Shown here one piece after another: positions 40,744-50,800 of a stretch of DNA of 64,000 nucleotides (positions are counted from its first letter, which is position 1; the number at the start of each line of letters is the position of its first letter). The position numbers and the translations under genes are program-made. Origin of the DNA: an uncultured Enterobacterales bacterium. Its GTDB lineage: Bacteria > Pseudomonadota > Gammaproteobacteria > Enterobacterales > CALYQQ01. The DNA is taken from positions 1 through 64,000 of the forward strand of contig CALYQQ010000008.1 in the NCBI GenBank assembly GCA_945288535.1, in the 5' to 3' direction. The notes under the pieces are model-generated. The model made no database searches and had not been told where the DNA came from. It saw only the letters and a list, made by a program, of their open reading frames with translations.

Positions 40744-41985
40744 ATGAAAATCCTGAACATTCTTGTCAGTTATACCTTAGAACCGTTGCGTAGCCATATT
40801 GTTCGTTATTTGCTGGATGCAGGCCATTTTGTTTATTTGATTAATCTAAGTGATGCTGAACGAACACGCTGGTCAGATTCACCGCATAATCTCTTTTGCT
40901 ATTCCGATACGCGTGATCAGTATATCGATTATGAACTTTGCCAGGAAGAAAGTATCTTGATAGGTGTTCCTTCTGTCCGATTAGCGGTTTTTGTCGAACC
41001 ACAAAATGTCATATTTCAGATTTATGTTGAAGAAAATGGCAATATTAGGGCATTAGCGAAGTGTTCTCTACCATGGCATAAAGCTCGGCAAATCTTATCA
41101 CAACAAGTCTTGGGCGAACTATTTATTGACGGTATCGTCATGCTTAGCCGTGAGGCTAAAGACCTCGATATAGCTTTACATGAAGGACCAAACCAGGTTA
41201 AGGATTGGCTGGTCGCTCAGTATGTAGTGCAGCAAGAGTACAGGGCGCTGAAAAGTGATGAACAGCGCTATGGTTGCTTTAATTTAAAAGATGAGGTGTC
41301 TGTCGTTAATGATACTGCTACTATTCAACTATCGATCGATGGCGTGACACAATGGCAACAGATTTTTTTGTTAGCTTTCCAATTGCAGTTTTTACTCAAT
41401 GCACGGCGGCCTGCGCTTTATGCATTACAATTGCAAGATCAACAACGTAGTAGCAAAGTATTACGGTTACTTAAAGGAACAGAAACATATGTAGAGCTAT
41501 CATCCTGGTTGGCGAGGACCATGAAGGGTGATCCGGAGAACCTATTCTACGAATCTCATTATGACGATTGTTTTTTATCTGTAGTGGGTGTAGATATTAT
41601 AGTGGATGAAGGTGTTACCGATATGCTTGTAGCTCCTGTCAGGATTATCTGGAACAGTAAGAGCTATACGCTCAGCCTTCAATTTTACGGGGAAAATCTA
41701 TTTTTCGATATTTTTGCTGCCAATGTCGATGAATTTATGACAGCGATTACAGTATTTTTGCGTAACGAGGGGGATATAGATACGTTGACTAGCGTATCTG
41801 AAAATATTTATCAACGCTATTATACAAAAATTAATGCCACGCAATGTGAGTATCCAAGACAAACGATTGTTGACCTGTTTGAACAACAGGTGCTATTGCT
41901 TAACGATCATCCTGCTGTAATAACGGAAAATAAGACAGTAAGTTATCGGACACTACAGCTACAGGCTAGCCGCCTAGCCGCCTAG
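40744..41985 (+). CDS. NRPS loading subunit, 5' part, cut by frameshift
   Basis: The open frame gives 413 residues and stops inside an adenylation domain. Residues about 1-355 are a region I cannot assign; it starts MKILNILVSYTLEPLRSHIV and contains beta-strand-rich segments late in the region that faintly recall the tail of a condensation fold. From about residue 365 the adenylation domain begins (VDLFEQQVLLLNDHPAVITE, then VSYRTLQLQASRLA). A tandem 8-bp duplication at 41970-41985 then shifts the frame into TAG. Without it the frame joins the next entry to give one protein of 2376 residues. As it stands, this part should be catalytically inert. Confidence 0.85.
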   Translation: MKILNILVSYTLEPLRSHIVRYLLDAGHFVYLINLSDAERTRWSDSPHNLFCYSDTRDQYIDYELCQEESILIGVPSVRLAVFVEPQNVIFQIYVEENGNIRALAKCSLPWHKARQILSQQVLGELFIDGIVMLSREAKDLDIALHEGPNQVKDWLVAQYVVQQEYRALKSDEQRYGCFNLKDEVSVVNDTATIQLSIDGVTQWQQIFLLAFQLQFLLNARRPALYALQLQDQQRSSKVLRLLKGTETYVELSSWLARTMKGDPENLFYESHYDDCFLSVVGVDIIVDEGVTDMLVAPVRIIWNSKSYTLSLQFYGENLFFDIFAANVDEFMTAITVFLRNEGDIDTLTSVSENIYQRYYTKINATQCEYPRQTIVDLFEQQVLLLNDHPAVITENKTVSYRTLQLQASRLAA

Positions 41986-41986
41986 C
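41966..41986 (+). repeat. 8-bp tandem duplication (CCGCCTAG x2) causing the NRPS frameshift
   Basis: CCGCCTAG occurs twice head to tail (41970-41977 and 41978-41985), with the 8-base period extending from 41966 to 41986. The second copy supplies the in-frame TAG at 41983-41985. Deleting one copy makes the reading pass through QASRLADYLQRQYDLVPGDK, which is exactly what an adenylation domain should read at this point. The repeat could expand or contract by replication slippage. Confidence 0.93.
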
Positions 41987-42014
41987 TGACTATCTGCAAC
42001 GCCAATATGACCTA

Positions 42015-45000
42015 GTGCCTGGCGATAAAATTGCTTTAATAATGCCGCGCGAGGCGGAGCTGGTAATATGTTTGATCGCCGTGCTTAAGTTAGGGTGTGC
42101 TTATATTCCAATTGATAACCATGCACCTGTGGTGAGGACCTATTCTATTTTGGATGATGCTCAGCCTACATTAATCATTGGTGAGCATATTCAACCTGCT
42201 GGTAGTCTACCACAAGGGGCAAATTATTTGGATTGGTACGATTATATTACTTCTCCATTTGCTGGTGTTGACGGCTGTAACGATTTCCCATCCCAGGCTG
42301 ACGTTTCGTCACTAGCCTATATTATTTACACATCAGGAACGACAGGTAAACCCAAAGGGGTTGCTGTAGAACACCGTAGCTTTGTAAATATCGCTAGCGA
42401 TATTTCTCGACGTATGTCTTTGACGCATTATGACCGTTTTTTAGCCATCACTACGTTAGCATTTGATATTTCAACACTGGAAATATTTATGCCTCTTATG
42501 TTTGGTGCCACAGTAGTATTAACTGAACAGAAGACGTTGCTGGCGAAGAATGACTTACCGGACTTTATCGACCGCTATTCCATAAGTCTAATGCAAGGAA
42601 CACCTTCTTTTTGGCATCAGGTCTCTCAGCAATATGTCGATACAAAATTACCCGTTCGAGCCTTATGTGGTGGAGAAGCATTGCCATATGTAGTAGCACG
42701 TTGGCTATCAGAAAATACTGAGCATGCGTGGAATGTGTATGGACCCACTGAAACGACCGTTTGGTCCACAGCGGTAGAACTCCTGCCAGGTATTGATAAA
42801 GTTACCATCGGGCGCCCGTTGGCAAATACCCAGTGTTTTGTATTAGACGAACAGCGACGTTTACTTCCTCCTGGCGTGATCGGAGAAATGTATATTTCCG
42901 GATTAGGTGTTGCTCGAGGTTACTATGGCAATGAACGTCAAACACAAGCAAGCTTTTTACCGAACATTTTCGTTAGTACACCCTCCGTCTGGTTTGGCCC
43001 TGTAATGTACAAAACAGGCGATCGCGTACGTTATTTGCCTGAAGGTAATTTTGAATATCTTAGCCGATTGGATAACCAGATCAAATTGCGGGGACATCGG
43101 ATCGAGCTGGGTGAAATAGAGTCTGTTTTACGACACTATCCTGGGATGCAACAGGTTATTGTAAATTTACAAAAGGGCAGTGAAGATCAACAGGCATTTC
43201 TGGTTGCTTATTATCAGGCACAATCGCCAGTAACACGACAACAGTTGCAGGATTATCTGGTGACTCGACTCCCTGACTACATGCTTCCTAGCGCATATAT
43301 GTATTTACCCAAGCTCCCTTTAAATATGAATGGCAAAGTAGATCGAAACGCTTTGCCGGCGGTGCAACCACAAGATAAGACATATTATGTGGCACCAGAA
43401 AATGAAATCCAGCGATGCCTATGCCAGCTATTTCAAGACGTATTAGGAAGCGAAAGTGGACGAGTTGGCATTACAGATGATTTTTTTGCTTTGGGAGGAA
43501 ATAGTCTTTCGGCTATTCGATTGGTAAACAGAATAAACGGTGAGCTTCAGTGCGATTTGAAAGTTAAAGATATTTTTGAAAGAAAAACTATAGCCAAATT
43601 AACCTCACTGGTAGCTGCAGGGCGTGGCACTTTCCTTTATCAAGATTACCAGATTTCGCAATGTGATAAAACTAACCTTTATAGTCCATTTCCACTAAAT
43701 AATGTTCAGCAATCTTATTATCTGGGAAGAATGAAAAGCTTTGATCTCAGCGAAATTTCTACCCATATCTATAATGAGTTTATTTTTGACTATCTAGATC
43801 ACGACAAATTAGAACGTGCTTATAATCAACTTATAATGCGCCATCCTACGTTGCGTACTGTATTTGAAGATGGTGAGCAACGATTCTTGCCTGAGGTAGC
43901 ACATTACAAAATAGATTACTACTCACTGAGAAATGAAGATGAGCTACTCGCTCTACGTGCAAAGTATTCGCATAAAGTTTATAGCCCAGATCGTTATCCA
44001 CTATTCGATATTTTCCTAAGCAAGTATCAAGGAAAATACCTTCTACATGTCAGTTTTGATGCAATTATTATTGACATGACTAGTTTTAAAATATTATTCA
44101 GCGAGTGGATCGCGTTATATAACGACGAAAATCTAGTGCTGCCGACATTGAACATCAGTTACCGCGATTATCAGTTGCAGTATGAACGTTTACGTAGCAG
44201 TAACTTATTTAAGCGGGCTCAGCAATATTGGTTACAGAAAATTGATGATTTTACCTTAGAAACTGGATTGCCATTAGCTTCGTATCCCTCCAGACTTGAT
44301 AAACCAATCTTCCGACGTTTATCTACGACGATACCAATGTCGAACTGGCAAAAAATTGTCGACAAATGCCAGCGTTTCAATATTAGCCCGACAGCTCTGA
44401 TAATTGAGCTCTACAGTAGAACACTGTGCTATTGGTCTGGTCAGGACAGTTTCTGTCTTAATTTAACACTGTTTAACCGTTTGCCGTTACATCCTCAGAT
44501 CGAGCAAGTTATTGGTGATTTTACCGTTTTAAGCCTATTCCATTATCAACGTAAACACGGCGTAACAATGAGCGAGCAGCTATCGGCGATTCACCGCACA
44601 TTGCTTAATGATATCGACAATAATTTATTTGATGGTATAGACGTACAGCGTTTGTTAAAACAACGGCAAAATTTGCCTGCCAATACAGTTATTGCACCGG
44701 TTGTACTAACCAGTGTACTCGGCATGAACAATAAAGAAAGTATGTTTGAATTACCACTCAATGAAGAGTATCGCGGTATTCAGTATGCGATTTCTCAAAC
44801 GTCCCAGGTGTGGCTCGATCATAAAGCTTATGAAAATGATGAAGGATTTATTGCTGAATGGGATTACGTCGAACAGTTGTTTGAAGCAAAAACCATCAAA
44901 GCCATGCACGAAAGCTATTGCGCTTTAATTCAATGGGTAGCGGAACATAATTGGGAAACTATGTCATTTCAGCAACCCGAACTTCCGGTAGAACAAGCAA

Positions 45001-47882
45001 ACGCGATCATGCGTTGGAACACCACACAAAGTACGGTATCGGAACAAACATTACATGGACTATTTCTTTGCTCTTTGGCATTACCGCAAATAGCCGAACG
45101 TATTGCGGTAATAGAAACTGAGGACAAACGCCACTATACCTATGCCAAATTGGAGCATGACAGCAACACGTTGGGATGCGCATTACTGCGGTATACCAAG
45201 GGAGAGAAAGGGCATATTATTGGCATTCTAATAGAAAAAGGTTATCTGCAAACCGTTGCAACAATCGGGATCATGAGAAGTGGTGGTGCTTATTTGCCGT
45301 TACATATTGAATGGCCATGGGAGCGTATCCGCGATATCTTGCAACAAGCTGAATGTGATATCTTGTTGCTTTCCGCTCGACAATGTCATGTTATGGCAAA
45401 TGAGCTGGCAACGTTGTCGTCAGAAATCACAATTATGGTGTTGGATGAAATCTTAGTGTCAGCGCAAGAATATTTATCGATGGAAGTTGCCTGGCCAAGC
45501 GTTAAGGCTAATGATTTAGCCTACATTATTTTTACCTCTGGCTCTACAGGAAAACCAAAAGGGGTAGCCATCAATCACCAGGGCGCAGTTAATACTATCA
45601 TTGCGGTTAACCAACGTTGGTCGATCGGCAGAGACGATCGAATCTTGGCACTGTCCGATCTGAGTTTTGATCTTTCCGTTTACGATTTATTTGGCCTGTT
45701 GGCTGTAGGTGGCAGTATAGTAATTCCTTCCCAGCATGAGACCAAAGCACCACAAGCTTGGCTGGCTGCACTACAGCAATATGACGTGACTCTCTGGAAC
45801 ACGGTGCCACAACTGGCGGCGCTACTGGTCGATGAAGTGGAACCTAGAACGCGAAAACTCTCTCAATTACGACTGTTCCTATTGAGTGGTGATTGGTTGC
45901 CCCTCAATTTGCCTGACCGTTTAAAAGCACAATCTCCAGCAAGTAAAATTGTAAGTTTGGGGGGAGCCACAGAGGGGAGTATTTGGTCTATTTGGTATGA
46001 AATCGACCGAGTACATGCGAATTGGAAAAGCATTCCTTATGGTGTCGCCATGCCAAATCAGCAAATGTGGATACTAGATGAGTGGGGACATACGTGTCCT
46101 TTTGGTGTGACCGGCGAAATACATATTGGTGGACTTGGTATTGCTCAAGGATATTGGCAGGCTGAGGCATTGACTCGGGAACGTTTTATTTATCATTCAA
46201 CTTATGGTCGACTATACAAAACAGGCGATCTTGGTCGCTGGTCGGCAGAAGGTTATATTGAGTTCCTCGGCCGAAAAGATGCCCAAATTAAACTTAATGG
46301 TTACCGTGTAGAACTGGAGGATATTGAAAATAATCTAAACCAACTACCCGGAATACGACAGGCGATTGTACGACTTAATGACGGTGAGCTTGTCGCATAC
46401 ATTGTCCCCGAAGCACAACAGCCGGTGCCAATCTATTTTGCTAACCGTGATGCATTTGTTCTTTCTTTACCAGCAATACGTCAAGATTTACAACCTTTAC
46501 GGACGATACCTTATCCGTTGGATGAAACACTGTATCGTACCCGAAAAAGCTTTCGCCAGTTTACTTCAGAGATGTTATCTATCAAAGCCATTAGTGATCT
46601 TTATGAGGCGCTACCGGCGTGGTTAACACGCCAGGTGGCACAAAAGGGAACTGAACTACCATCGACTTCTCTGGCTGGATTATTGGCAGTTTGCGCAGGT
46701 TTTCGGTTGTCGCAGCGCGCTTTACCTAAATATCGCTATCCTTCAGCTAGCAGCCTTTATGCTGTACAAGTTTATCTGGGACTCCCCGTAGCGATAGGGG
46801 AATACGCCGCAGGCTATTACTATTACCATCCGTTGGAACAGCGTCTATATCAAGCAGAAGGGCTAGAGGAACAATCTGGACCGTATCTTGATTTGGTCGT
46901 TCATTGGGAAACAATTATATCTTTATATGCTGAACGTGCATTTGCTTTAGCTCAGATAGAGGTAGGTCACATGCTGGCCTTGCTAACTGGCTATCTCCAG
47001 TCTTTAGGCGTAGCTTACTCTGTTAATCCTGTGGATGCCGTTTCACCTAACGACGGTGTATTAGCGTGCCGGATCTATCTTGGTACACATACTACTATTT
47101 TACCAGCACAAATCGATATTAATTTTAGTGTGATGGAAAAGCAGGGAAATACCTACGTTACACGCGCATCAAAACAACATTATTGCTTGGAAGAAACTTC
47201 TATATTAGCTGAATCATCAGATGTATACGGCGTGCTGCGGTTATCTCAGTTGTTGTTGCAGATCCATGGCACAAAAGATGCGTACCATTATCAGGCTAGT
47301 GGCTGGATGATGCAGCAATTTAGTACGCTCGCCAGCCAGCGACAAATTGGTGGCTGCATTCTTGGAATAACACCTGCCGAAGATACACTGTGCAGCATGG
47401 CAATAGGTTATATACGGCCCGAAGATGAATCAGTTTTTGACGTACCTGCAATGACTATTTCGACGACCCACGTGATTAGACAGCATCTAGCGCGTCGTTT
47501 GCCAAACTATATGTTACCGCAGCACGTTACTCTGATCCAAGAAGTTCCCCTGTCTAACAACGGTAAAGTCGATACAGCACGTTTACCAAAAAGCGTCAAG
47601 CATAGCGAATGTCTGGCTCCGCGTAGTGATGATGAGATACGAATGCGTCGACTTTGGGCAGAGCTTTTAGATAAGCATGAAGAGCGAATCGGTTGTGATC
47701 AAAGCTTTTTTACTCAAGGGGGAAACTCGCTTTTGGCTATGCGTTTAGTCCGCAAGATCAGACTTTTGACAGGAAATGAGATACGCCTAGAAGATCTGTA
47801 TAACAACAATACGGTTCAGGACATGGCTGCATGGGTCACTGGACAATCCTGTGGCAATGGCAGAGAAGAAGGGGTGTTATAA
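42015..47882 (+). CDS. NRPS loading subunit, main part: A(Gly)-T-Cy-A(Cys)-Ox-T
   Basis: The open frame (1955 residues) begins at a GTG that is really an internal valine codon without a ribosome binding site. Order: remainder of A1 (YIIYTSGTTGKPKGV near 42330, YGPTETTVWS; specificity residues read DILQLGVVW, glycine-like); carrier T1 with GGNSLS (Ser codon 43502); heterocyclization domain with D-x4-D in FDAIIIDM near 44058; A2 with code DLYNLSLIW, the cysteine code; an FMN-type oxidase inserted between A8 and A10 (about 46400-47450; YRYPSASSLYAVQ, GYYYYHPLEQRLY); carrier T2 with GGNSLL (Ser codon 47727). It would form glycyl-thiazole. Whether it is translated depends on the frameshift just upstream. 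Confidence 0.92.
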   Translation: MPGDKIALIMPREAELVICLIAVLKLGCAYIPIDNHAPVVRTYSILDDAQPTLIIGEHIQPAGSLPQGANYLDWYDYITSPFAGVDGCNDFPSQADVSSLAYIIYTSGTTGKPKGVAVEHRSFVNIASDISRRMSLTHYDRFLAITTLAFDISTLEIFMPLMFGATVVLTEQKTLLAKNDLPDFIDRYSISLMQGTPSFWHQVSQQYVDTKLPVRALCGGEALPYVVARWLSENTEHAWNVYGPTETTVWSTAVELLPGIDKVTIGRPLANTQCFVLDEQRRLLPPGVIGEMYISGLGVARGYYGNERQTQASFLPNIFVSTPSVWFGPVMYKTGDRVRYLPEGNFEYLSRLDNQIKLRGHRIELGEIESVLRHYPGMQQVIVNLQKGSEDQQAFLVAYYQAQSPVTRQQLQDYLVTRLPDYMLPSAYMYLPKLPLNMNGKVDRNALPAVQPQDKTYYVAPENEIQRCLCQLFQDVLGSESGRVGITDDFFALGGNSLSAIRLVNRINGELQCDLKVKDIFERKTIAKLTSLVAAGRGTFLYQDYQISQCDKTNLYSPFPLNNVQQSYYLGRMKSFDLSEISTHIYNEFIFDYLDHDKLERAYNQLIMRHPTLRTVFEDGEQRFLPEVAHYKIDYYSLRNEDELLALRAKYSHKVYSPDRYPLFDIFLSKYQGKYLLHVSFDAIIIDMTSFKILFSEWIALYNDENLVLPTLNISYRDYQLQYERLRSSNLFKRAQQYWLQKIDDFTLETGLPLASYPSRLDKPIFRRLSTTIPMSNWQKIVDKCQRFNISPTALIIELYSRTLCYWSGQDSFCLNLTLFNRLPLHPQIEQVIGDFTVLSLFHYQRKHGVTMSEQLSAIHRTLLNDIDNNLFDGIDVQRLLKQRQNLPANTVIAPVVLTSVLGMNNKESMFELPLNEEYRGIQYAISQTSQVWLDHKAYENDEGFIAEWDYVEQLFEAKTIKAMHESYCALIQWVAEHNWETMSFQQPELPVEQANAIMRWNTTQSTVSEQTLHGLFLCSLALPQIAERIAVIETEDKRHYTYAKLEHDSNTLGCALLRYTKGEKGHIIGILIEKGYLQTVATIGIMRSGGAYLPLHIEWPWERIRDILQQAECDILLLSARQCHVMANELATLSSEITIMVLDEILVSAQEYLSMEVAWPSVKANDLAYIIFTSGSTGKPKGVAINHQGAVNTIIAVNQRWSIGRDDRILALSDLSFDLSVYDLFGLLAVGGSIVIPSQHETKAPQAWLAALQQYDVTLWNTVPQLAALLVDEVEPRTRKLSQLRLFLLSGDWLPLNLPDRLKAQSPASKIVSLGGATEGSIWSIWYEIDRVHANWKSIPYGVAMPNQQMWILDEWGHTCPFGVTGEIHIGGLGIAQGYWQAEALTRERFIYHSTYGRLYKTGDLGRWSAEGYIEFLGRKDAQIKLNGYRVELEDIENNLNQLPGIRQAIVRLNDGELVAYIVPEAQQPVPIYFANRDAFVLSLPAIRQDLQPLRTIPYPLDETLYRTRKSFRQFTSEMLSIKAISDLYEALPAWLTRQVAQKGTELPSTSLAGLLAVCAGFRLSQRALPKYRYPSASSLYAVQVYLGLPVAIGEYAAGYYYYHPLEQRLYQAEGLEEQSGPYLDLVVHWETIISLYAERAFALAQIEVGHMLALLTGYLQSLGVAYSVNPVDAVSPNDGVLACRIYLGTHTTILPAQIDINFSVMEKQGNTYVTRASKQHYCLEETSILAESSDVYGVLRLSQLLLQIHGTKDAYHYQASGWMMQQFSTLASQRQIGGCILGITPAEDTLCSMAIGYIRPEDESVFDVPAMTISTTHVIRQHLARRLPNYMLPQHVTLIQEVPLSNNGKVDTARLPKSVKHSECLAPRSDDEIRMRRLWAELLDKHEERIGCDQSFFTQGGNSLLAMRLVRKIRLLTGNEIRLEDLYNNNTVQDMAAWVTGQSCGNGREEGVL

Positions 47883-47884
47883 TC

Positions 47885-50800
47885 ATGTTGACTGATTTAC
47901 TGAATAATCTGAAAAAAAATCATATTTTATTGTGGGCTAAAGCAGATAATCAGTTGGGTTTTTCTGCCGATAAGGATCTTGGTTTTAATGCCGATTTGAA
48001 GGCTGAAGTCATGGCACGTAAAGACGAATTGATGACGCTATTGCAGGCTAACGGTGTCATCAGTGAACAACATGCGAAGGAAAAGCCTTTTCTAAGGCTG
48101 CCACCTCATTGTTGGCCAGTTATGTTGGACTCAATTCAGCAAGGCATGTATCTACAAAGTGAAATCGACGGTCTGCCGTATACTTATACAGTACCATTGT
48201 TCATTTGGTTGGCGCAGGTGGATATTGAGCGCATGCAAAGTGCACTACAAAACTTTTTAAAAGATCAGCCGATTCTGCGTCAATCGATTGATCACAATAT
48301 GAAGCGCATTTTTCTTGCACCGGAGCAGTTTGTACTAGAAGTTGAAAAGATTTCTTGGTTCGAACTGGAAAACAAAAAGCGAACATTGGCACAGCAAGTA
48401 TTTCCCCTACCCGAAGGCCAGTTTGCACGATTTGTACTATTGATGCGAACTGGAACACAAGAGGCCGTATTAGCGTGCATTCACCACCATATGTTATCTG
48501 ATGCCTCTTCCGTCCAGTATTTCGTTCATCGTTTGCTGAGCATGTATGCTATACCTTCTTTACCAGCACAACCTGAAGTGGGATATCTGGATTACTCGGC
48601 ATATCAACAATGGCAAATACGGCAAGATGATGTCCAGGCATTTAGAAAATCGTTGGCTATCAGGTTGAATCAAGCTGAACCGCCAGCATTACGACAGCGT
48701 CATCTTTTAGGCGTTGAAAATCGCGCATTGTTCACTCAGGCTAGCCTAACGTCGGAGATCGTAGCGGATTTAACTCAGGTATGTGGCGAAAAGGGACTAA
48801 CACTCTACTCTCTGTTGTTTACAATGTTTGCCCATGTATTGCGGACCTTTAGCGGTCAAGATAGTGATTTTCCTATCGCGTTGACGGTGATGAATCGTCC
48901 TGAAATGTTTAGTCGTGCTATTGGACCTTTTATTAGCACTATGCCGGTTATCACCATATTGAGATCTGACAAAAGTATCCTAAGTAATGTTCAACGTATT
49001 CAGCATGATATCTTGCAGTTGCAAGAGTATCCTTGGCTAAATATTGGACATTTGCTTCCGGAGATCGACGGCGGTGCAGCACGTATTAATGAGCTGGTTC
49101 AGTTATTATTTACTTTTCATAACTTTGAAAGCGATGACATTGCTCTACCTAATGTAGAATATCATCTTGAGCCTTATCCCGATCTAGCGGAAAAGTTTGG
49201 CATATCGTTATTTGCTGTTCAACGAGATGGCAAAATTGATTTTACATTAACAGCAGCCGAAAATCGCTATGAAGAAGAGTACATTCGAAATATACTTACG
49301 ACCTTCGTGTATGCGCTAGAGCAATTTAAACGACAATCATGGAATACACAGCTGGAGCAAATCGATTTAATCCTGCCTACTCAGCGTCAGCAGGCATTAT
49401 TCGAGTGGAATAATACACGTTGTAATTATTCAGAGAAGGCACATATTGCCGCTTTATTGGAAAGACAAGTAGCGCTGACACCTGATAATATTGCCTGTGC
49501 CGATCGACATCGACAATTGACATATTGCCAGTTGAATCAACAAGCCAATCAGCTGGCAGTTGTATTATCATCGCGTGGGGTCAAGCATGGTACATATGTT
49601 GTATTGTGTTTAGATCGCAGTGTCGAATTGTTAATTAGCATTTGGGCGATCCTCAAATTGGGTGCTGTCTATTTGCCTGTTGATCCTGCATTTCCCGATG
49701 AGCGCCTCGATTACATTCTTCAGGATAGTCAGGCTAACGTGATTATTTGTCATCAGGCATATCGACACCGGTTAATAAACGAAAGACGGCGAGTCATAGT
49801 GCTAGATGATGAATCGCTGCGCAATGAGCTTAGTCAGCTGAATGATAAAAATGTGAGACGTCAGATATCACCAAACGATCTGGCTTATATCATTTATACC
49901 TCTGGGACTACAGGGCAACCTAAAGGTGTGATGTGCACACACAGCGGTTTGATAAACCGTATTCAATGGATGAATAAATCCTATCCACTGACGGAAACCG
50001 ATCGGGTATTACAAAAAACACCGTATATTTTCGACGTCTCTGTATGGGAACTGATTTGGGCTTCTTTTTACGGTGCTAATATCATTTTTGCTGATCCGGA
50101 TGGGCACAAGGATGCAAACTATCTGATAGATTTGATCGAACGCGAAACTATCACCGTATTACATTTTGTACCGTCAATGTTAGCGGCTTTTACGGAGACG
50201 TTACAGGGGATTCAACGTGAGCGAAATATTTGTTTATCCAGCTTACGCTATGTATTCTGCAGTGGTGAAGAACTCAAATTGTCCCAGGTCAAAGGAATCA
50301 AGCGATGTTTACCCCATATCGCCTTACATAATCTCTATGGTCCGACTGAAGCTTCCATCGATGTGCTGTATTTCGACTGTAATGATCCAGATATAGATAA
50401 TGTCCTGATCGGGCGGCCAATCGATAATATGAAGGTTTTGGTCTTGGACAAAAGACAGAGATTATTGCCACCTGGTGCTATAGGCGAGCTCTATCTTTCA
50501 GGAGTAGGACTGGCTAGAGGCTATTTGAATAAAGCATCGCTGACGGCGGAAAAATTTATCGCTAATCCATTCTGTAACGAATGGGATGAAGGGACAGATG
50601 ATTATGCCTATTTATATAAAACGGGCGATCTGGTTTATCAGCGGAATGATGGACAAATTGTTTATGTTGGCCGTAATGATTTTCAGGTAAAAATACGCGG
50701 ATATCGCATTGAATTAGGTGAAATCGTCCAGCGCCTCGAAGCATTTGACACAGTGAACCAGGCAGTAGTACTAGTCTATCAACAACCCCATCCTCGACTT

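Noticed and set aside
41966-41986. Programmed ribosomal frameshift site
   Set aside because: There is no slippery heptamer or downstream pseudoknot visible, and the change is an 8-base direct duplication, which points to mutation.
40744-47882. Two separate NRPS genes meeting at 41985/42015
   Set aside because: The second frame begins in the middle of an adenylation domain at a codon that is naturally valine, with no ribosome binding site, and deleting one 8-bp copy fuses both frames perfectly. One frameshifted gene explains it better.
47831-47884. Earlier start of the large megasynthase, overlapping the previous gene
   Set aside because: The extra 18 residues (MGHWTILWQWQRRRG...) are out-of-frame carrier-domain sequence. 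The ATG at 47885 has a ribosome binding site and starts a typical docking domain.
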